Shown here in pieces: positions 17,724 to 27,946 of a stretch of DNA of 64,000 nucleotides. Within the stretch, counting starts at the first letter, position 1, and each line of letters begins with the position of its first letter. The DNA comes from Comamonas terrigena NBRC 13299 (lineage in GTDB: Bacteria > Pseudomonadota > Gammaproteobacteria > Burkholderiales > Burkholderiaceae_C): contig NZ_AP019749.1 in the NCBI RefSeq assembly GCF_006740045.1, positions 1,941,001-2,005,000 on the forward strand. Reading direction: 5' to 3'. The position numbers and the translations under genes are program-made. The notes below the pieces were generated by a model. The model was not told the origin of the DNA. It searched no databases and saw nothing but the letters and a program-made list of their open reading frames with translations.

Positions 17724-17999
17724 GTTTGCCTCCTGTACTTAATTTTTATGCTGGGACTAAGAAAATATTTGTAAGGTTATTCAATAAATAGATGAAAGAT
17801 ATGGACTACACCATACGGAATTATCAGCCTGAGATCACTGTAAATCAATATTACATTTACGCCTGCATAGTTCTTATAATAGATCTTCAAGTTCAGTATG
17901 AAAATAATTGAATTTTCAAAGCAATAGCATTAGTGTGAATTTTATCAACCTTGCTTGGTTAATAGGCGTTGACGCAAAGACATGAAAGGAATCACCGCG
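17724..17999. other. AT-rich divergent promoter region
   Basis: 276 bp that is strikingly AT-rich compared with the window. It separates the DUF1328-BON operon (minus) from the dehydrogenase gene (plus). It contains several TATAAT-like hexamers and no gene. Confidence 0.5.
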
Positions 18000-19022
18000 A
18001 TGAAAGACCCAAACAAGTGGAAAAAATCTGAGCGACCTGCCGATGCCGATGCCGCTATGCAACGCCAACAAGTTATTCAGGCGACGCAGGATGCAGATGA
18101 CCGCCAGGCTCCCACACGTAATGCGCGTGCAAAGCCAAAAGCCAAAGGCGCTCCAGGCCCGGGACATGCCGAGCCAGCGCCCCCTCTGCCGCCGCAGACG
18201 CTCGCCAAGCCAGGGTTGCAGGCCGACATGCCACTGCAGCCTCGGAGCCTTGCGAAGGACTATCGTGGCAGCGGCAAATTGGAAGGCAAGGTGGCAATCA
18301 TTACAGGGGGCGATTCAGGCATCGGTCGGGCGGTCGCGATTCTCTTTGCACGCGAAGGTGCCCGCGTCGCCATTGCTTATCTGAACGAAGACGAGGATAC
18401 CCAAGAAACCTGCCGCCTGGTGGAAGCCGAAGGTGGCACATGCCTGCCCATCTCGGGGGACGTACAAGATGCCGCATTTTGCGAGGGTATGGTTGCCAAG
18501 GCGGTAGCGAAGTTCGGCGCCATCCATGTGCTGGTAAACAACGCGGCCTTTCAGGAGCATGCCGAACACATCGAAGACATCACGGAGCAGCGACTCGAAG
18601 AGACTTTCAAGACGAACGTCTTTGGCTACTTTCATATGGTCAAAGCCGTGCTGCCTCATCTTGGTCAGGGCGACTGCATTATCAACACCGGTTCTGTGAC
18701 AGGCCTTCGCGGCAGTAAGAACCTCTTGGACTATTCGGCCACGAAGGGCGCAATCCATGCGTTCACCAAGGCGCTTGCAAGTAACCTGGCCGAGCGCAAT
18801 ATCCGCGTGAATGCCGTCGCACCAGGTCCTGTCTGGACGCCGCTCAATCCTGCTGACAAAACAGCCGAAGACGTGGTGCAGTTTGGGGCCAAAACCGACA
18901 TGCGGCGACCCGCACAACCTGAAGAAATCTCGCCGGCCTATGTTTTCCTGGCGTCTCAAGCTTGTTCCAGCTACATCACCGGCGTTGTGCTTCCCATCAC
19001 AGGAACGGCTGCAGAAGGCTGA
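18000..19022 (+). CDS. NADP-dependent short-chain dehydrogenase (YghA / general stress protein 39 type)
   Basis: 340-residue SDR. A disordered N-terminal extension of about 90 residues (Pro/Ala/Lys rich) precedes the Rossmann fold with TGGDSGIGRAVA, the NNAAFQ motif, the catalytic Ser in NTGSVTG and the YxxxK pair in YSATKGA. The long extended form is that of YghA/YdaD oxidoreductases induced in general stress. I prefer the second of two ATG codons because AAAGGA lies 9 bp before it; the first would add six residues. Confidence 0.9.
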   Translation: MKDPNKWKKSERPADADAAMQRQQVIQATQDADDRQAPTRNARAKPKAKGAPGPGHAEPAPPLPPQTLAKPGLQADMPLQPRSLAKDYRGSGKLEGKVAIITGGDSGIGRAVAILFAREGARVAIAYLNEDEDTQETCRLVEAEGGTCLPISGDVQDAAFCEGMVAKAVAKFGAIHVLVNNAAFQEHAEHIEDITEQRLEETFKTNVFGYFHMVKAVLPHLGQGDCIINTGSVTGLRGSKNLLDYSATKGAIHAFTKALASNLAERNIRVNAVAPGPVWTPLNPADKTAEDVVQFGAKTDMRRPAQPEEISPAYVFLASQACSSYITGVVLPITGTAAEG

Positions 19023-19122
19023 AATTGGGCTATCCAGCACTCCAGCCACCGCAAAGGCGCGACCGTCCGTGCCGCATGCCTTTGCGTCGTGTGGTGCTGG
19101 CTTAAAGCCGGGCAGCTTGGCC

Positions 19123-19455
19123 TCAATTGACCATTGCCTGGCAGGCTTTAGCGCAGTGCTTGCATGCGTCAGCACACTGCTGGCAATGGTCATGTGAATG
19201 CTGTGAGCATTCGTTCGCACAAGCCAGGCAGACTTCACTGCACACACGGCAAAAATGCCGAGCCATTTCACTGTCGCGGGCCATCGCATGCGCTGCAAGG
19301 CTGCAGATGGCTGCGCAATCGGTGTCGAGTGCAATGCAGCGACGCATCATTTTCACGTCGTCTTCCTTGAGGCAAGCAGCCAGGCAGGCATTGCAGGCGG
19401 CAGCACAAGCGTTGCATGCGTCGATACAAGCCTGATATCGGGTGTGAATATTCAT
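19123..19455 (-). CDS. Cys-rich four-helix-bundle protein (DUF326, copper-storage protein Csp-like)
   Basis: 110 residues with about 17 Cys arranged in CxxxC-type spacings along helices (CIDACNACAAACNACLAACL, HFCRVCSEVCLACANEC, HDHCQQCADACKHCAKACQ). Proteins of this type fold as four-helix bundles whose inner Cys bind many Cu(I) ions; Csp3-type members are cytosolic, and no signal peptide is present here. It lies convergent with the stress dehydrogenase and upstream of katE on the same strand. Confidence 0.88.
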   Translation of the reverse strand: MNIHTRYQACIDACNACAAACNACLAACLKEDDVKMMRRCIALDTDCAAICSLAAHAMARDSEMARHFCRVCSEVCLACANECSQHSHDHCQQCADACKHCAKACQAMVN

Positions 19456-19610
19456 TGCTCAATCTCCAGTTCTCTGTTGGCGATGCGATCCAGAGCCGCA
19501 GAAACTCTGTCCCGTGCGATCTATTCGGCCCTGCCAGCGGTGCGAAGACCGAGCGCACTGTGACTCCGTAACCACTGGTGGAAGGCGCTGGCAGGGCCTG
19601 TACATCTCGT

Positions 19611-21701
<2,091 letters not shown>

Positions 21702-22158
21702 ACAAACTCCTTTGCTGGTGGGAGCTGTTAACTATGCAGCGCTGAGCTGTCAGCGGGGTAGGCGTGGGGGAGGCATTGCTGGGGGCGATTGGACTACAAA
21801 GGGGCTCCTGGAGTTCTCGTCCCTCAGCGGTCCCTGTGAACCCTCTGCACTGAATTGGCCAGAGTTGTGCAGCTGGTTCAACGCTCCTGTTTCCATCAGC
21901 ACCGCAGTCTTGATGCTTCGTTGGCGCTACTTCGAACAGATGGCCTCTGGCAAGCCAAGCCAATCCAATCCGGAAAGCGAGCGCGCCGTTGGCAATCGCT
22001 GGCCGCATGGCCCGCGCCGGGCATCACTGGGGCGGGTGGTGCCAGTGGATGACCGTTCTCAGCGCGCAGATGCGGTCACCGCTGCCACCATGGTGGCGGG
22101 TGGCGGGTGGCGGGTGGCGGGTGGCGTGGAACGCTGGAATGGCCTTCACGGGTCCGCG
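21702..22158. other. Intergenic region with a minisatellite
   Basis: About 457 bp upstream of katE and downstream of the VOC gene (both minus strand). No gene family recognised; a short tandem array occupies part of it. It should contain the katE promoter. Confidence 0.45.
22092..22126. repeat. 7-bp tandem repeat, five exact copies
   Basis: GGTGGCG repeated five times in a row without mismatch, followed by a partial copy. The array is intergenic, downstream of the VOC gene stop. G-rich strand repeats of this type are slippage-prone and could form quadruplex-like structures. Confidence 0.9.
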
Positions 22159-22587
22159 CTAGAAATCGATCACCACCGATGGTGCGCTGCGCCGGGCCTC
22201 GCCGTGGTACACGGCTTCGATGTTGTTGCCATCGGGGTCCAGCACAAAGGCCGCGTAGTACCCGGGGTGGTAGGGCCGCTCGCCTGGAGGGCCGTTGTCG
22301 CGTCCCCCATGCGCCAGCGCTGCTCGGTGAAAGGCCTCCACCATGGCCTGGTCTCTGGCCTGGAAAGCCAGGTGGCAGCGGCCTGTCAGCACCCCCAGCG
22401 CGGCCGGGCTGCCGGCCGAGGACACCACCAGTTCGTCCGCCCAGAAGAAATCATCACTGGTGCCGATGATGGGGATCTCCAGCACAGCCAGGACGGCGGT
22501 GTAGAAGTCCTGGCTGGCTTGGAGGTCGCTCACCACCAACTGGATGTGGTCGATGAGGCGTCCGCGGTGAAGCTGGTTGGTCTCCAT
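22159..22587 (-). CDS. VOC-superfamily (glyoxalase/bleomycin-resistance-like) protein
   Basis: 142 residues, two beta-alpha-beta-beta-beta halves of the vicinal-oxygen-chelate fold: LIDHIQLVVSDLQASQDFYTAVL at the start supplies the first metal His, CHLAFQA the middle element and YAAFVLDPDGNNIEAVYH the terminal Glu. Many such proteins are dioxygenases, glyoxalases or antibiotic-binding proteins; the substrate is unclear. Start at METNQ because AAGG lies at the right distance. It lies 22 bp past a decayed decarboxylase gene on the same strand. Confidence 0.85.
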   Translation of the reverse strand: METNQLHRGRLIDHIQLVVSDLQASQDFYTAVLAVLEIPIIGTSDDFFWADELVVSSAGSPAALGVLTGRCHLAFQARDQAMVEAFHRAALAHGGRDNGPPGERPYHPGYYAAFVLDPDGNNIEAVYHGEARRSAPSVVIDF

Positions 22588-22609
22588 GGTCATCCTTTCA
22601 CATTCAAGG

Positions 22610-23318
22610 TCAGGGTTGCATGCGCAGTTGCCGGGCCAGCGCCGCCTGGGCGCGCGCACCGGATGCGGCATCGACCTGGCGGGTCATTACCTGCACCACC
22701 TGCTGCAGCTGGCTGGGCGTCAGGCCGGTGTTCAGGCTGATGCGCATATGGGCCTGCAATTGGCTGTCGACGCCTGGCAGGGCCGCCAGCTTGCCGACGG
22801 TGGCGATTTCGCGGCTTTGCCAGTCCAGGTTGTCGCGCGCAAAGATGTCGCCGAACAGGTGTGATTTTAGGAACACATCGATGGCCGGTGCAAAGTCAAA
22901 CAGCGGTCCGGTGACCGGGCCCCCGGCAAGCCGGGTCTGGTTGGCGGTGCCCAGTGCCAGCAGGGCGTCGCCCGTGGGGACGGCACCGGGTTCGCGACCC
23001 ACGGTGTCTTGCACGCCGCGCTGCCTGCGGGCATCGACCAACTGCATCGGCTCACCCAGGGCGTTCAGGCTGCGTGGAAAGCCGGCATAGGCATAGACCT
23101 GCACCAGCGGCTCCTTGGCCTCCTGGATCGGCATGTCGGCGTCCAGCGCCTGCTCCAGTGCCGTGCGAAGTCGGGGCATGTCGCCCACCGCTGCCCACGC
23201 CGCGACAGGTGCGATGGCCAGTTGCCGGGCCGTGAGGCTGGTGCCAGAGGAGGTGTGGTGTGTAGTGTGTGGTGGGGTGGTGCATGGGCGTTTCCTGCGC
23301 GTGTGTGGTGCCGGCCGA
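22610..23318 (-). pseudogene. Carboxymuconolactone-decarboxylase-family gene, 5' end lost and frame-shifted
   Basis: From about 23240 downward the frame reads a normal CMD-family protein (SLTARQLAIAPVAA, the QVYAYAGFPRSLNAL block, REIATVGKLAALPGV) for about 205 residues with an intact stop. Upstream it has no proper start: the frame runs into antisense lysR sequence. In another frame, positions about 23283-23317 read AGTTHAQETP, the expected end of a signal peptide, so one indel in a CAC/ACC-rich linker separates the two, and the start of the signal peptide and its promoter are missing. Homologues are exported and lie divergent to a LysR gene, exactly the layout left here. Probably non-functional, unless expressed from the chance ATG at 23359. 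Confidence 0.65.
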
Positions 23319-23994
23319 TAGCGCCACCATCGATGCCGAGCTGGCCGCGCTGGCGGCATGGCGTGACAAGCCGGCGGGCACGGTGCGGATCTCCACCCAC
23401 AACCACGCCATAACCACCGTGCTCTGGCCCCGGTTGCTGCCGCTGTTGCATGCCTATCCCGACATCCAGGTGGAGTTTGCGGTGGACTACGCCATGACCG
23501 ATATCGTGGCCGAGCGCTTTGATGCCGGGGTGCGCTCCGGCAACCAGCTGGACAAGGACATGATTGCCGTGCGCATCAGTCCGGACCTGCGCATGGCGGT
23601 GGCGGCATCGCCGGCCTATCTGGAGGGCCGCCAACTGCCGCTCAGTCCCGCTGATCTGACCGGGCACCGCTGCATCTATCTGCGCCTGCCCACCTACGGA
23701 GGGCTGTACGCCTGGGAGTTTGAAAAAGGGGGCTAGGCACTGAATGTACGGGTGACGGGGCAGGTCACGGTGAACAACATGTTCTGGCTGCTGCGCGCCG
23801 CGCTGGATGGCATGGGGCTGGCCTATGTGCCACTGGATCTGCTGCAGTCCCATTTTGAGCAGGATACCCTGGTGCCGGTGCTGCAGGACTGGTGGCCCAG
23901 CTTCCCGGGCTACCACCTGTATTACGCCAACCGCAGGCAACCCTCGCCGGCGCTGACGCTGGTGATCGAGGCCCTTCGGATGGAGAGCCGTTGA
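23311..23994 (+). pseudogene. LysR-family regulator remnant (DNA-binding domain missing, internal stop)
   Basis: The sequence reads a LysR effector-binding domain (IDAELAALAAWRDKPAGTVRIS, FAVDYAMTDIVAERFDAGVR, MAVAASPAYLE, then VNNMFWLLRAALDGMGLAYVP). The first roughly 80 residues, i.e. the winged helix-turn-helix, are absent; in their place the decarboxylase 5' region begins directly. An in-frame TAG at 23734-23736 splits the remaining domain, after which the same frame continues to a normal end. It cannot encode a working repressor/activator. Confidence 0.85.
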
Positions 23995-24121
23995 CGCCAT
24001 CCCGGAGCCAGCTTGGGCACGTCATGGCTTCGGGCTGCCGGGGCATGCCGCCAGCCTTGGCAGGCAGTGCCCTCCAATGGGGGCTCGGCGGGCCCGGCCA
24101 GGGCCGTCGCGCTGCGCCGGT

Positions 24122-24210
24122 TCAGCCCCCGCTGGCAAATCCCTCCCTCACATGGTTGCAGACACAAAACGGCTGGTTGGCGGGATATCTGCCGCGGCAC
24201 GGCGAAGGTC
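24122..24210 (-). pseudogene. Relic of a CDGSH iron-sulfur protein C-terminus
   Basis: Read on the minus strand in one frame, this stretch gives CRGRYPANQPFCVCNH followed by VREGFASGG and a stop. It aligns with the C-terminus of the intact CDGSH protein at 37237-37875 (CRCGHSANKPFCDGSH, then VKAGFVSGD, stop). Cluster residues have been lost (CxC to CxG, D-G to V-C) and no reading frame extends upstream, so this is debris of a lost or copied gene. Confidence 0.75.
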
Positions 24211-24493
24211 GCAGGCGCGCGGCCATACGGCGTGTACAGGCGCATCCGAAGGCCTTCAATGCCTTCTCTGCTTCATCCGAGAGCTTCACCCTTTAACGGG
24301 TGCTCGGTGGTCGAGCCTCGGGATGCAAGCCCGGATTGTTGCTTTGGCGTTACAGGCGACCTCGATGGGTTATGGCTATGGCACTAGGTAATCGCTGCAC
24401 TGCCTATGGGCTGCGGTGTATCGCCTTTCCTGAAGCGCCGCAGGCACAGGCTGCCTTCGGGAGCTCCATCTTCCGAAAAGAGCGATAAACAGG

Positions 24494-24511
24494 CGCTTAG
24501 AAACGCTCAGT
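24494..24511 (+). promoter_or_regulatory. Degenerate tandem operator upstream of the adhesin gene
   Basis: CGCTTAGA and CGCTCAGT start exactly 10 bp apart. In gene orientation the 18 bp match the operator of the secretion operon (TGCTCAGAATTGCTCAGA) at 13 positions, with the same orientation and nearly the same distance to the start codon (about 140 bp), and TACTCT lies 20 bp downstream. Proposed binding site of the response regulator at 33961-34650. Confidence 0.4.
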
Positions 24512-24649
24512 TTCAATAGTTACTTTTGAAATACTCTTGGAGATGCGTTATGCCAATCGCGCCAGCGACAGCGGGGTTGGATGACTGTGGGGCGGGCCCG
24601 ATGCTGCCTTACCGCGCCCTTGAATTCTTTACCTAGCCTGCATTTATCT

Positions 24650-27600
24650 ATGAGCAAAACCATCGCCAAGGCCCAATACCATCTGAACACGCGCAAGGCA
24701 GCGCTGCCGCTTCAGGCAGGTCAGGCCAACACCTACAAGGCTGTACCCGGTGAGGCCTATCGCGTTCTCAAGCGTGCAGAGGGTGCAGCCGGTGATGAGT
24801 TGGCCAGCGACGTGCTGGCTCAGCGCAGTGGTTCCGATCTGCAGTTGGACTACGCAGACGGCACACGGATCACGCTCCAGGACTATTTCACCGAATGCCG
24901 GGGCGATGCTGCGTGCAGTGTGACTCTGGCTGGCGACGCCCCAGAGGGCTGGGAACTGACGGCGGGCGCCAAGGATGGTGCCAGCTTGGCGGATGGCAGC
25001 AGTTTGTTGTATGCCCATGGCAGTCCTGAAGCCTTGGCCTCGATGGCGGGCAGTCACCCTGGGCTGGAGCAGCCCCTGGCGGGCCTGCAAGGTAATCTTC
25101 GGACCTATCTGCCGCAGGAGTCTTCCGGCATGGGGTGGATTGCCGGAGGTACTGGACTGGGCGCATTGATGGCCTCCGGCGGTGGTGGTGGAGGTGGAGG
25201 TGGCGCAACGGCTGCCGTTGCCGTGCAGAACTTCGTCAAGCTCAGCTTTGTGGGCGGCCCGGCGCTGGACGGCAACGATCTGAGCGTGGAGGTCTATAGC
25301 GCCGACGGCAAGACCTTGCTGGGGACAGGCAAGCTCGCTGCCGATGGCTCTGTGACTGTGAATGTAAAGGACTACCAGGGGGTCGTGGTGGTCAAGCTGC
25401 TCAATACTGGCGGTGCAAACGACTATCTGGATGAAGCGACTGGCCTGGGCAAGGACCTGGGTACCCAGCTGTATTCGATGGGGGTGATCAGCGCCCCCAA
25501 CTCGACGATCAACCTGAACGTCAATGTGCTTACCACCATTGCCTACGTCAAGGCGCAGGAAGGGGTGGGGGGGACGCCGGACAACCCGGCCGTGCTGAGT
25601 GCGCAGCAGGTCTCCGACACAGCCAAGGCTATCAGCGCGGTGTTTCAGATCGAAGATGTGCTCCGCACCAGTGCCGTTGCAACCAATGGTGGCAACTACA
25701 ACGCTGCCGACGGTCTGAGTGCGGGGGAGAAATACGGATCGGTGCTGGCGGCATTCTCCGGCGCAGACAAGCTGGGGGCTGGCAACGTGCAGCAGACCCT
25801 GGACAAGGTGCTGGCGGGTATCACTATCAGTGGTGGCCAGGCTGCCATCACCAATGAGAGTCAGGCGCTGCTGGTCGAGGGCGCCAAGGTCGCGAATGTT
25901 CCGGGTGGCTCTTCCAATGATCCGTCGGGTGGCGTCAGCGGCATCGTGGATACGTATGCGCCGGTTTTTTCGAGCTCCGGAACGGCCAGTGTCTACGAAC
26001 ACATTGGTGAAGGTAAGGTGGTGTACACGGCGGTGGCTAGCGATCCCAGTGCCTTTGCCTACAGCCTGGCAGGCGACGATGCGAGTGCCTTCCGCATTGA
26101 CCCCCAGACCGGGGCCGTGACGCTGATTGGCGACCCGGATTTTGCAACCAAGTCGAGCTACAGCTTCAAGGTAGTGGCCACCGATGCGGCGGGCAATACC
26201 AGCAGCCAAGACATCGCGCTGGATGTAAAGCTGGCCGAGCCCATCATTCAAAAACTCGTCGTGGAGTCGGGAAGTTTCAATATCGGGGACGTTGTCACTG
26301 CCACCATCACCATCAGTGGAGACAGCGGCGTCCCGCTCTCAAGCATCAGTGGCACGGTTAACGGCTTTGCGCTGGGCAATTTGACGCGTGTCAACAGCAC
26401 CACGTATACGGCGACGTTCACCGTGTCCTCTGGCGGCGTGGATATCGCCGAAGGGGAGAGCATTCCTGTCTCATTCAGTCTGGGTGACGGAGCCAGCCGA
26501 AACACACCGGTATACAACCAGTCCAACAAAGAAGCGCAACCCATTGTCGATAACTCGACCACCAGCTACGAGCTCTACGTCGACTCAGATGCCGATGCGG
26601 CAGATATCGTGCGCCTGGGCCTGAACGCCACCCATACCTACAAGGGCGATCTGATTATTTTGCTGGTGGCTCCAAACGGTAGTCAGGTCACCTTGTTTAG
26701 CCAGCAGGGCGGAGGTGCCGACGACTTTGTCAACACCTACTTCACAACGGGCGGTGCAAACCTTTCGACTGGCGTTGGCGCTTTCACGGGCAGCTTTGCT
26801 CCGGAACAAGGCTTTGACGGTCTGAGCGGCGCTGCACGCGGCACCTGGACATTGGTTGTCAAGGATGTGCAAGCCAGCGACGCGGGCGTGCTTTCCAACT
26901 GGAGTCTGACGCTGCCCGATTACACCGGCAGCATGATTGCCACCGAAGGCTCTACGGTCATCGATGCCAACGCGCCGCTGCTGCTCTCCAGCTCGCCCCA
27001 GGATGATGCCGAGAGTGCCGTTGCAAGCGCCAACCTGACGCTGACATTTGGGGAGAACATCCAGGCCGGCACCGGCTCGATCCGTATCGTCAACAACGAC
27101 AATCCCGCGGACACGCGCCTTATCGATATCAACGACGGCACGCAGATCAGCATCAACGGCAAGGTGCTGGTGATCAATCCAAGCAATGACCTGCTGGCAG
27201 GGGGCAATTACCACATCGAAATTGACGGCAGCGCATTGCATGATGCCGCGGGCAACAACTATGCGGGCATCAGCAGTTCCGACAGCCTGAATTTCACGGT
27301 GGCTGCGGCCGCTGCATCGCAGTTGCTGGTGACGGACGGGGGGGTGTTTGTCGACAGCAATGGCGATGGCATGCTGGATGCAGGAGAGGCCCAACTGATC
27401 AGACTGGATCAAGGGCAATGGGTCTACACCGCCGCAGCCACTGGCTCGACCGAACAGACGGCTGGCGCATTGGGCGCAGCCATCGGAATCAATGGACTTC
27501 AAGATGGTGCAGGCCATGCGATAGCATTTGCTGATGGCGAGTGGACTGTCACTTTCCTGAGTGTCACGGGGCCGAAGCTGGATCTGGCAGGCTTTGGTGC

Positions 27601-27946
27601 CGATGACAAGATCGTTGTGGATATGAGTGAAGCGACGGTGTCTGGCAATCAGTTTGCAATGGGCCAGGACCTTGGTGTACTCGAAGAGGGGCGCTGGGTA
27701 GGCGATCGCTGGGGATGGGATGACTCAGAGCTTCCATCGGACGCTTGGGGGAAAGTCACCCACTACCCATATGACTACTCTGCAGGAGTCGAAGAGGCGT
27801 CGCTAGAAGTGAGTTTGGGGGAGAGCATCACGGCACATTACGAAGTGATCAATCGTCCCGGGGACAACCGGTCTGGTGACATCACTCTGGCGATCAACTT
27901 GCCAACAAACTACCTCTACGATTTCTTGCTTCCCGCGGCGGATTGA
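24650..27946 (+). CDS. Large cell-surface adhesin of the BapA/LapA type, probable type I secretion substrate
   Basis: 1098 residues. Residues 1-160 form a BapA-prefix-like N-terminal module; 162-176 (GWIAGGTGLGALMAS) is a glycine-zipper-like helix followed by nine Gly and TAAV (187-190), a LapG-like cleavage motif. Then: beta domains (195-430), a cadherin-like domain (about 436-528, ending TDAAGNTSSQDIALDV), another Ig-like domain (530-615), a proprotein-convertase-like P domain (about 630-757, with THTYKGDLIILLVAPNG and GTWTLVVKDV), a SbsA-type Ig-like domain (775-885), and a C-terminal region with DSNGDGMLDAGE, an EF-hand-like calcium loop. No RTX nonapeptides and no Sec signal, so a non-classical C-terminal signal is expected. 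Start ATG has no clear ribosome site. Its exporter is encoded tail-to-tail 1 kb away. Confidence 0.85.
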   Translation: MSKTIAKAQYHLNTRKAALPLQAGQANTYKAVPGEAYRVLKRAEGAAGDELASDVLAQRSGSDLQLDYADGTRITLQDYFTECRGDAACSVTLAGDAPEGWELTAGAKDGASLADGSSLLYAHGSPEALASMAGSHPGLEQPLAGLQGNLRTYLPQESSGMGWIAGGTGLGALMASGGGGGGGGGATAAVAVQNFVKLSFVGGPALDGNDLSVEVYSADGKTLLGTGKLAADGSVTVNVKDYQGVVVVKLLNTGGANDYLDEATGLGKDLGTQLYSMGVISAPNSTINLNVNVLTTIAYVKAQEGVGGTPDNPAVLSAQQVSDTAKAISAVFQIEDVLRTSAVATNGGNYNAADGLSAGEKYGSVLAAFSGADKLGAGNVQQTLDKVLAGITISGGQAAITNESQALLVEGAKVANVPGGSSNDPSGGVSGIVDTYAPVFSSSGTASVYEHIGEGKVVYTAVASDPSAFAYSLAGDDASAFRIDPQTGAVTLIGDPDFATKSSYSFKVVATDAAGNTSSQDIALDVKLAEPIIQKLVVESGSFNIGDVVTATITISGDSGVPLSSISGTVNGFALGNLTRVNSTTYTATFTVSSGGVDIAEGESIPVSFSLGDGASRNTPVYNQSNKEAQPIVDNSTTSYELYVDSDADAADIVRLGLNATHTYKGDLIILLVAPNGSQVTLFSQQGGGADDFVNTYFTTGGANLSTGVGAFTGSFAPEQGFDGLSGAARGTWTLVVKDVQASDAGVLSNWSLTLPDYTGSMIATEGSTVIDANAPLLLSSSPQDDAESAVASANLTLTFGENIQAGTGSIRIVNNDNPADTRLIDINDGTQISINGKVLVINPSNDLLAGGNYHIEIDGSALHDAAGNNYAGISSSDSLNFTVAAAAASQLLVTDGGVFVDSNGDGMLDAGEAQLIRLDQGQWVYTAAATGSTEQTAGALGAAIGINGLQDGAGHAIAFADGEWTVTFLSVTGPKLDLAGFGADDKIVVDMSEATVSGNQFAMGQDLGVLEEGRWVGDRWGWDDSELPSDAWGKVTHYPYDYSAGVEEASLEVSLGESITAHYEVINRPGDNRSGDITLAINLPTNYLYDFLLPAAD

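Larger units (their letters stand above)
23995..24649. other. Intergenic region holding a gene relic and the adhesin promoter
   Basis: About 655 bp. The first part contains a CDGSH gene relic (separate entry), the last 160 bp hold the presumed adhesin promoter and operator. No intact gene recognised; several open frames in the middle have no family resemblance. Confidence 0.5.

Noticed and set aside
25170-25215. Run of Gly codons in the adhesin considered as a frameshift or phase-variable tract
   Set aside because: The codons are mixed GGT/GGA/GGC triplets in frame, so slippage would keep the frame; nothing indicates a switch.
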